Below are positions 56,394 through 64,000 of a stretch of 64,000 bases of DNA, one piece after another (the first letter of the stretch is position 1; each line of letters starts with the position of its first letter). The notes below the pieces were generated by a model. That model saw nothing but the letters and a program-made list of their open reading frames with translations. It was not told the DNA's origin and searched no databases. This DNA comes from Pseudomonas sp. SLFW. GTDB lineage: Bacteria; Pseudomonadota; Gammaproteobacteria; Pseudomonadales; Pseudomonadaceae. The DNA lies in the NCBI RefSeq assembly GCF_009905615.1, contig NZ_JAAAKW010000007.1:62001-126000 (forward strand), given 5' to 3'. The translations under genes and the position numbers were made by a program.

Positions 56394-56756
56394 GGCGTGC
56401 CTCCTGCGAGCCTGGACGGTAGCGGAACCGCGCAAGACTTATGCCACCCCGGCAAGTCAGGCGCCTTCGGCGTTCATGATGCCCGCTGAGCTAAGCACAG
56501 CACCAAAATCGCGCCAGCTTCGGCGGATGGTGCAAGGGTCGCACGGAAATGAGGCGGGTGGGGTTATTTGCTTCCCAGGCGCCTGACTTTGACCACAGAC
56601 GAATCAAAATCAGCTGCTATTGGCAGCGAAACTGTAGGAGATTTTCCATTCTTCTGTGTGAACGGTCTGGTTGTGCTCCCGACGTCTTGTGGCCAGCGCT
56701 TCAGTAAGAAAAGGTGCGCCTCGACAATTCGTCGACGACTGTTTCAGGGAGAGTTC
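56394..56756. other. Intergenic region between DUF2126 gene and hcp
   Basis: About 360 bases holding the promoters of the divergent DUF2126 gene (minus) and hcp (plus). Neither a sigma-54 element nor a REP is visible. Short GGCG-rich stretches near 56455–56470 and 56575–56590 are not clear signals. Confidence 0.4.
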
Positions 56757-57245
56757 ATGGCTATCGATATGTTTTTGAAGTTGGGCGATATCAAGGGTGA
56801 GTCCAAGGACAGCGCTCACCAGGAAGAGATCGACATTCATACCTTCCAATGGGGTATGACGCAGTCCGGGTCCATGCATCAGGGGGGTGGCGGAGGCGCG
56901 GGCAAGGTCAACATTCACAACCTGAGTTTCACCAAGTCGCTGGACAAATCTTCCCCCAACCTAATGATGGCGTGCTCCAGCGGCAAGCATTACCCCGAAG
57001 CCACACTGACCATCCGCAAGGCGGGCGGCAGCAGCCCGGTGGAATACATGATCATTACGCTGAAAGAGGTGATGGTCGCGTCATACAACGCCAATGCCGG
57101 AAATAGCGATGAAATCATCAAGGAAGATTTCACCCTCAACTTCGGCAAGGTCGAAGTCAGCTACCAACCGCAAAAGGCCGACGGCAGCAAGGATGGCGGG
57201 GTGATCAAGTACGGCTGGAACATCCGCGAAAACGTGAAGATCTGA
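56757..57245 (+). CDS. hcp: Type VI secretion tube protein Hcp
   Basis: A 162-residue Hcp1-family protein. It starts MAIDMFLKLGDIKGESKDSA and includes IDIHTFQWGMTQSGSMHQGG, a GGGGGAGKVNIHNLSFTK block, LMMACSSGKHYPEATLTIRK and the C-terminal DGGVIKYGWNIRENVKI. It closely matches P. aeruginosa Hcp1, which forms hexameric tubes in the T6SS needle. No other T6SS gene (tssB, tssC, vgrG, clpV) is present in the window, so this is an orphan hcp that must work with a system elsewhere. Start at 56757 has a GGGAGAG ribosome site. Confidence 0.94.
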   Translation: MAIDMFLKLGDIKGESKDSAHQEEIDIHTFQWGMTQSGSMHQGGGGGAGKVNIHNLSFTKSLDKSSPNLMMACSSGKHYPEATLTIRKAGGSSPVEYMIITLKEVMVASYNANAGNSDEIIKEDFTLNFGKVEVSYQPQKADGSKDGGVIKYGWNIRENVKI

Positions 57246-57250
57246 AATGC

Positions 57251-57283
57251 AAAACGCCAGCTCGAAAGCTGGCGTTTTTTTTT
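57251..57283. terminator. Bidirectional intrinsic terminator between hcp and ygiQ
   Basis: AACGCCAGCT – CGAA – AGCTGGCGTT forms a perfect ten-base stem with a T10 tail on the plus strand and A4/T4 on the other side. It is positioned between the convergent stops of hcp and ygiQ. Confidence 0.95.
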
Positions 57284-57296
57284 ACAACGGCGTCAC

Positions 57297-59600
<2,304 letters not shown>

Positions 59601-59764
59601 GTCGATGACCAGTGTTCGTAATCGGGGAGGCGAGTTTCTCGTGGAAATTCGCGGGCGCGGAGAATAGCACAAATTTTGATCAAATCCGACGGCACAGGTC
59701 GGATTTGTGGTTGGCATTGAATCGTAGCGTTGACGCTCTCAGGACCTCAAAGCGTGGATCTCAA

Positions 59765-61162
59765 CTATTCGTCATCGTCGAAGTTGTAGCTGCCCGGCGC
59801 CAGGTTCTCGAAGCGGGTGTACTTGCCGATAAACGCCAGACGCACGAAGCCAATCGGGCCGTTCCGCTGTTTACCGATGATGATTTCCGCGATGCCTTTG
59901 TGCTCGGTTTCCGGGTGATACACCTCGTCCCGGTACACGAACATGATGACGTCGGCGTCCTGCTCGATCGCTCCGGATTCCCGCAAGTCGGAGTTCACGG
60001 GGCGTTTGTTGGGACGTTGTTCCAAGGAGCGGTTGAGCTGAGAGAGGGCAACCACCGGGCAGTTGAATTCTTTGGCCAGCGCTTTCAGGGACCGAGAAAT
60101 CTCGGAGATTTCGTTGGTCCGGTTATCGCCGCTGGAACCCGGAATCTGCATCAACTGCAGGTAGTCGATCATGATCAAGCCGACATCACCATGCTCTCTC
60201 ACGAGACGTCGAGTACGCGCACGCATCTCCGAAGGGCTGATACCGGCAGTATCGTCGATGAACAGTTTGCGATCATTGAGCAAATTCACGGCAGAGGTAA
60301 GACGCGGCCAGTCGTCATCATCCAGTTGACCGGAACGCACCTTGGTCTGATCGATACGCCCGAGAGACGACAGCATACGCATGATCAGCGATTCGCCTGG
60401 CATCTCCAGCGAGAACACCAGCACCGCCTTTTCGCTGCGCAGCACCGCGTTTTCCACAAGATTCATCGCGAAGGTGGTTTTACCCATCGACGGACGGCCC
60501 GCGACGATGATCAAGTCGGAAGGCTGCAAACCGCTGGTTTTTTCGTCCAGGTCGGTATAGCCCGTGGACAGGCCGGTGATGCCCTCACCCAGGTTGAACA
60601 GGGTGTCGATGCGGTCGATGGCTTTGGTCAGCAGGTCATTGACGCCCACCGGCCCGCCCGTCTTCGGGCGCGCTTCGGCAATCTGGAAAATCTGGCGCTC
60701 GGCTTCGTCGAGAATCTCCTCAGCAGTCCGCCCTTCCGGGTTGAACGCGCTGTCGGCAATATCGTTACTGATGCCAATCAACTGCCGCAAGGTCGCCCGC
60801 TGCCGCACGATCTGGGCGTAGGCCTTGATGTTGGCAACAGACGGGATGTTTTTTGCCAACTCCGACAGATAGCCCAGACCGCCGACCTGTGAGGTCTGGC
60901 CTTCCTTGTCCAGCTGCTCGGACAGGGTTACGACGTCGATGGGCAGGTTCTGATCGGCCAGCTTGGCGATGGCGCGGAAAATCAGGCGGTGGTCATGGCG
61001 GTAGAAGTCGCCGTCCGAGACTTGATCCAGCACGCGCTCCCACGCCTGGTTATCCAGCATCAGACCACCGAGTACAGCCTGTTCGGCCTCGATGGAATGC
61101 GGCGGCACCTTCAATGCTGCGGTTTGCAGGTCGTATTGCTCGGGAGCGGAAATATCGTTCAT
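59765..61162 (-). CDS. dnaB: Replicative DNA helicase DnaB
   Basis: A 465-residue hexameric helicase that unwinds DNA at the replication fork. N-terminal DnaB_N domain (VPPHSIEAEQAVLGGLMLDN, about residues 20–39), RecA-like C-terminal domain with Walker A GRPSMGKTTFAMN (about 209–221), Walker B IMIDYLQLM and the SLEMP and LSQLNRSLEQRP segments. The ATG at 61162 matches the usual Pseudomonas start (MNDISAPEQYDLQ). It follows rplI after an intrinsic terminator. Confidence 0.97.
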   Translation of the reverse strand: MNDISAPEQYDLQTAALKVPPHSIEAEQAVLGGLMLDNQAWERVLDQVSDGDFYRHDHRLIFRAIAKLADQNLPIDVVTLSEQLDKEGQTSQVGGLGYLSELAKNIPSVANIKAYAQIVRQRATLRQLIGISNDIADSAFNPEGRTAEEILDEAERQIFQIAEARPKTGGPVGVNDLLTKAIDRIDTLFNLGEGITGLSTGYTDLDEKTSGLQPSDLIIVAGRPSMGKTTFAMNLVENAVLRSEKAVLVFSLEMPGESLIMRMLSSLGRIDQTKVRSGQLDDDDWPRLTSAVNLLNDRKLFIDDTAGISPSEMRARTRRLVREHGDVGLIMIDYLQLMQIPGSSGDNRTNEISEISRSLKALAKEFNCPVVALSQLNRSLEQRPNKRPVNSDLRESGAIEQDADVIMFVYRDEVYHPETEHKGIAEIIIGKQRNGPIGFVRLAFIGKYTRFENLAPGSYNFDDDE

Positions 61163-61219
61163 GGCCACACGGAATTAGGGGTTTGAATCAGAAGTTGATC
61201 AACAATACCTAGAAATGAC

Positions 61220-61254
61220 AAAGGGCACGACCCAAGAAATGGATCGCGCCCTTT
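61220..61254 (-). terminator. Terminator of the rpsF–rplI operon
   Basis: On the minus strand AAAGGGCGCGATCC … GGGTCGTGCCCTTT pairs with one or two mismatches around ATTTCTT, then GTCATTTC follows. It lies about 70 bases after rplI and 58 before the dnaB start; partial read-through into dnaB is possible. Confidence 0.75.
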
Positions 61255-61322
61255 ATTGACCGGCTAGCGAACGAGTCGCCAACTGGTCGGACACCAGCAC
61301 CGAAGCACCGGCATCAAGCAGC

Positions 61323-61769
61323 TTAGGCAGCTACGACGACCACGCGAACGGTGGCTTCAACGTCGCTGTGCAGGTGCACGGCTACGTCGTATTCGCCAAC
61401 GTTACGGATGGTGCCGTTCGGCAGACGAACTTCAGCTTTAGCGACTTCAACGCCAGAGGCGGTCAGTGCATCAGCGATGTCGTGAGTACCGATCGAACCG
61501 AACAGCTTGCCTTCGTCACCAGCGGTGGCAGTGATAGTCACTTCCAGCTCAGCCAGTTGAGCAGCGCGACTTTCAGCCGAAGCTTTCTTGTCAGCAGCGG
61601 CTTTTTCCAGCTCAGCACGACGCTCTTCAAACGCGGCCAGGTTGGCAGCGGTTGCAGCGGTGGCTTTGCCGAAAGGCAGCAGGTAGTTACGGCCGTAACC
61701 AGCCTTAACGTTTACTTTGTCGCCCAGGTTGCCCAGGTTGGCGATTTTTTCCAGCAGGATGAGTTCCAT
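61323..61769 (-). CDS. rplI: Ribosomal protein bL9
   Basis: A 148-residue ribosomal protein with start [20 protein letters not shown], the long connecting helix ([20 protein letters not shown]), and a C-terminal RNA-binding domain with [12 protein letters not shown]. It belongs to the rpsF–rpsR–DUF2232–rplI operon. Normal length. Confidence 0.98.
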   Translation of the reverse strand: MELILLEKIANLGNLGDKVNVKAGYGRNYLLPFGKATAATAANLAAFEERRAELEKAAADKKASAESRAAQLAELEVTITATAGDEGKLFGSIGTHDIADALTASGVEVAKAEVRLPNGTIRNVGEYDVAVHLHSDVEATVRVVVVAA

Positions 61770-61789
61770 TTGGTAATAACCTCTTAACT

Positions 61790-62686
61790 TTAACCTTCAC
61801 CGTTCGCAGAACCATTATCGGCATCTTTCGACGCCAGACGGCCGCGAAAATCAATCAGGCTGTCGACAATGGCAAACACCACCAGCAACGGATAAATCAG
61901 CTGCATGAACAGCACCAGCGTGACGTACAAACCCACCAGCCAAAACCGGGTCAGGCGCTTCGTAGCCACCAGACCGTGAATCAGGGCCAGTCCCGCGAAC
62001 ATGAGCGGTACGCTGCACAACGGTGTCAGCATCGCCAGTTGAGGACCGAAATTCGGCCCCACCAACATGCACACCAGCAGCACCAGCATCGGTGCCCGCG
62101 GGAGTCTCAAACTGCGAAATTCGCGTCCGAAACCGCCCGGGTTATACAACAACGCCTGCCAGTACCGCCCAAGGATCAGGCATACCACGCTGACGATCTG
62201 CAACACCGCCGCAATCAGGCCGTTCAGGACCGGTGTGATCAGTGCCCCCAGACGCGCTCGCTCTTCTACCGACATCTGTTGGTAGACATCACCGAAGACG
62301 TGGGGCAAGAGTTTCTGCAACTCCCCCGCCATGGCTTCGATGGGCTCGCGGAAAACCGCCCCCAGGATCACGCCATACAACAATCCCAGTCCGATGCTGA
62401 CCAGCAGCACACGGACCCACGACTCGCTGGCGCGCAACACGGCCGCCAACCCCCATGAACCCAGCAACACCATCAGGGTGCGGGGATCACCGAAATACCA
62501 CCAGACCAAAGCCGGCAGCAGAGCCCAGGCGAGAACGCTCGAAGCGCCACTCAACCCACGCCGCAGAAGCACAAGGCAACCCGCGGCGGCACTCAACCAG
62601 AACAACAGCGGCAACGCCGCACATCCAACCACTACCAGAGTGGCCTGCACGCGGCCGCGCATGATGAAGTCAGCCATGGCGCGCAT
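61790..62686 (-). CDS. DUF2232 (YybS-like) membrane protein
   Basis: A 298-residue membrane protein with about eight hydrophobic segments, including [19 protein letters not shown] near residue 18 and a final set near 240–275. It lies between rpsR and rplI, a conserved place in Pseudomonas. Members are of unknown function; some are predicted to be transporter-like. The start may be at 62686 or the ATG at 62677 (MADFIMRG). Confidence 0.85.
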   Translation of the reverse strand: MRAMADFIMRGRVQATLVVVGCAALPLLFWLSAAAGCLVLLRRGLSGASSVLAWALLPALVWWYFGDPRTLMVLLGSWGLAAVLRASESWVRVLLVSIGLGLLYGVILGAVFREPIEAMAGELQKLLPHVFGDVYQQMSVEERARLGALITPVLNGLIAAVLQIVSVVCLILGRYWQALLYNPGGFGREFRSLRLPRAPMLVLLVCMLVGPNFGPQLAMLTPLCSVPLMFAGLALIHGLVATKRLTRFWLVGLYVTLVLFMQLIYPLLVVFAIVDSLIDFRGRLASKDADNGSANGEG

Positions 62687-62728
62687 GCGATTTATCCCTT
62701 ACTGCGTTTTTGTCGACTGAACCTGGTC

Positions 62729-62959
62729 TCAGCGGCCGTGGCTGTCGGTGTAGGCCAGCAGGGCCAGGAAGCGGGCGCGCTTGATAGCGGTAGCCAGCTG
62801 ACGCTGATAACGAGCTTTGGTACCGGTAATGCGGCTAGGAACGATCTTGCCGGTTTCGGATACGTAGGCTTTCAGGGTGTTGAGATCTTTGTAATCGATC
62901 TCCTTCACATTTTCAGCTGTGAAGCGGCAGAATTTACGACGACGGAAGAAACGTGCCAT
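62729..62959 (-). CDS. rpsR: Ribosomal protein bS18
   Basis: A 76-residue protein of the small subunit with [13 protein letters not shown] at the start and the core [20 protein letters not shown]. It pairs with bS6 on the ribosome platform. Length and sequence are canonical. Confidence 0.98.
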   Translation of the reverse strand: MARFFRRRKFCRFTAENVKEIDYKDLNTLKAYVSETGKIVPSRITGTKARYQRQLATAIKRARFLALLAYTDSHGR

Positions 62960-62987
62960 GTAATAGGCTCCTCAAAAGGTCCGTGGA

Positions 62988-63410
62988 TTACTCGTCAGCG
63001 TTATCGCTGTTGTCGCTGTCATCACTGTCAACGCCTTCGGCGTCGGAGTGCTCAGGACGGTCGCGACGCTCACGGCGCTCACTGCGGTTCTCTTCAGCCT
63101 TGAGCATTTCGGACTGGCCAGTAACGGCTTCGTCGCGACGGATGACAAGGTTACGGATCACGGCATCGTTGTAACGGAAGTTGTCTTCCAGCTCGGCCAG
63201 GGCCTTGCCAGTGCACTCAACGTTCAGCATCACGTAGTGAGCCTTGTGAACATTGTTGATTGCGTAGGCCAGTTGACGACGGCCCCAATCTTCCAGACGG
63301 TGGATCTTGCCGCCGTCTTCTTCGATCAGCTTGGTGTAACGCTCAACCATGCCGCCGACTTGCTCGCTCTGGTCCGGGTGAACCAGAAAGATGATTTCGT
63401 AATGACGCAT
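62988..63410 (-). CDS. rpsF: Ribosomal protein bS6
   Basis: A 140-residue protein with the bS6 core [31 protein letters not shown] and the RNA-binding loop. A long acidic, Asp/Ser-rich C-terminal tail ([13 protein letters not shown]) follows, longer than in E. coli and the site for RimK-type glutamate addition in relatives. A GGAGC ribosome site precedes the ATG. First gene of the rpsF–rpsR–DUF2232–rplI operon. Confidence 0.97.
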   Translation of the reverse strand: MRHYEIIFLVHPDQSEQVGGMVERYTKLIEEDGGKIHRLEDWGRRQLAYAINNVHKAHYVMLNVECTGKALAELEDNFRYNDAVIRNLVIRRDEAVTGQSEMLKAEENRSERRERRDRPEHSDAEGVDSDDSDNSDNADE

Positions 63411-63426
63411 GAATGCTCCTTACGGG

Positions 63427-63456
63427 TTGTAGCCTGCCGCCAAAGCGGTCAGACAA
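63427..63456 (-). promoter_or_regulatory. Hairpin in the rpsF leader (possible S6:S18 autoregulatory site)
   Basis: On the minus-strand transcript UUGU-CUGA-CCGC-UUUG-GCGG-CAGGCU-ACAA folds into two short stems separated by internal loops that expose CCG. It lies about 16–45 bases before the rpsF ATG. rpsF leaders of many bacteria carry a CCG-containing structure bound by the S6:S18 complex; identity here is inferred. Confidence 0.4.
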
Positions 63457-63586
63457 GGAGTGAATAACACTGGTTTATCTTGCACAGGGACAGGCACGTA
63501 AGCGCCTGCCATGACAGCAAGGGGCGCAATTGTAGAGAAGGGCTCGGAACGGCGCAAGGCAATTGGTGAATGTTTGAGCAGTAACA

Positions 63587-63652
63587 GCTGCAAGCTGCAA
63601 GCTGCAAGCTGACCGTGGGCAAGCTTAAGCTTGATGCTTGCAGCTTGAAGGT
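63587..63652. repeat. CAAGCTG tandem and inverted repeat between rlmB and rpsF
   Basis: GCTGCAA is repeated three times in tandem (63588–63608), followed by AAGCTTAAGCTT and the inverted copy GATGCTTGCAGCTTGAAGG. It is the same repeat family as 14279–14371 and can fold into a long hairpin beyond the end of the rlmB gene. Confidence 0.75.
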
Positions 63653-63654
63653 TG

Positions 63655-64000
63655 TTATTTCCGCGAAACAGCAGCCTTCGCGCTGCGCTGGCGCATTGCT
63701 TCGAATAGGCACACGCCCGTTGCAACGGAGACGTTCAAGCTGCTGACGCTGCCTGCCATCGGCAGGCGAACCAGATAGTCGCAATGTTCGCGGGTCAGTC
63801 GACGCATGCCCTTGCCTTCTGCGCCCATGATCAGGATGGTCGGGCCAGTCAGGTCCTGCTGATACAGCTCTTGCTCGGCCTCACCCGCCGTACCGACAAC
63901 CCACAACCCGCGCTGCTGGAGTTTTTCCAGCGTACGGGCAAGGTTGGTGACCGCAACCAGCGGAATCACTTCCGCAGCGCCACAGGCCACTTTTCGTACA
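63655..64000 (-). CDS. rlmB: 23S rRNA Gm2251 methyltransferase RlmB (5' end cut off)
   Basis: C-terminal 115 residues of a SPOUT-class methyltransferase that 2'-O-methylates G2251 of 23S rRNA. Hallmarks: [32 protein letters not shown], the SAM-knot segments [20 protein letters not shown] and [21 protein letters not shown]. The frame runs off the window end. Its position just upstream of rpsF matches other pseudomonads. Confidence 0.95.
   Translation of the reverse strand, partial: VRKVACGAAEVIPLVAVTNLARTLEKLQQRGLWVVGTAGEAEQELYQQDLTGPTILIMGAEGKGMRRLTREHCDYLVRLPMAGSVSSLNVSVATGVCLFEAMRQRSAKAAVSRK

Noticed and set aside
56580..56640. Possible sigma-54 element upstream of hcp (TTGGCAGCGAAACTGTAG)
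   Set aside because: The -12 dinucleotide at the required ten-base spacing is GT, not GC.
56568..56756. Upstream extension of the hcp frame to 56568
   Set aside because: The true family start MAIDMF at 56757 has a ribosome site; the added 63 residues have no family resemblance.

Overview
The window looks like chromosome from a Pseudomonas of the fluorescens/syringae lineage. The basis is GC-rich DNA, many Pseudomonas-type REP palindromes, and gene neighbourhoods I recognise from that genus: urt–ureDAB(GNAT)C, ureEFG–hupE, braCDEFG, amaAB, pncB–nadE–azu, and rlmB–rpsF–rpsR–rplI–dnaB. The species cannot be fixed from the sequence alone. I see no prophage, IS element, tRNA, rRNA or CRISPR array.

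Layout. 1–1.6 kb: end of a cobalamin gene pair (cbiD, cobK). 1.7–2.3 kb: a HI1419/HI1420-type toxin–antitoxin pair. 2.4–5.3 kb: a copper-handling group (two DUF2946 proteins, a PCuAC chaperone, a PepSY membrane protein). 5.6–16.1 kb: the urea ABC transporter urtABCDE running into urease genes ureD-A-(GNAT)-(GNAT)-B-C. 16.3–29.5 kb: a cytosolic histidine kinase, cbpA/cbpM, an Hsp70-like protein, transporters, psiF, a lipase, osmE, a ferritin-like protein, AsmA, a repeat-containing small secreted protein and a FabR/DesT-like TetR regulator. 29.8–32.2 kb: the other urease maturation genes ureEFG plus a HupE/UreJ permease. 32.5–34.5 kb: an AGE-family isomerase and a YdfG-like SDR. 34.5–35.5 kb: about 1 kb without genes that carries a cluster of DnaA-box-like sites. 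35.5–40.6 kb: the branched-chain amino acid transporter braCDEFG. 41–45 kb: amaA/amaB (pipecolate/lysine catabolism) and a divergent LysR regulator. 45.3–49.3 kb: pncB, nadE, a short DUF1338 (HglS-like) enzyme and azurin. 49.6–56.4 kb: a three-gene transglutaminase / ATP-grasp–alpha-E / transglutaminase-DUF2126 operon of unknown product. 56.8–57.2 kb: an orphan hcp. 57.3–64 kb: ygiQ, dnaB, rplI, a DUF2232 membrane protein, rpsR, rpsF and the C-terminal end of rlmB.

Nitrogen acquisition links much of the window. I read sigma-54 (-24/-12) promoter matches in front of urtA, ureE and braC. The braC match fits the textbook consensus at every fixed position. NtrC-like GCACC/GGTGC half-sites lie upstream of urtA and braC. 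Urea import, urease, urease maturation (13.7 kb away from the structural genes) and amino-acid import could therefore answer to one nitrogen signal. Lysine catabolism (amaAB, and the DUF1338 enzyme nearby) and NAD synthesis sit in the same half.

The least understood parts are the transglutaminase/ATP-grasp/alpha-E operon, the DnaA-box cluster, the (H/Q)xYQRV-repeat protein and the short DUF1338 enzyme. About twenty REP-like elements of several families occupy the intergenic spaces.
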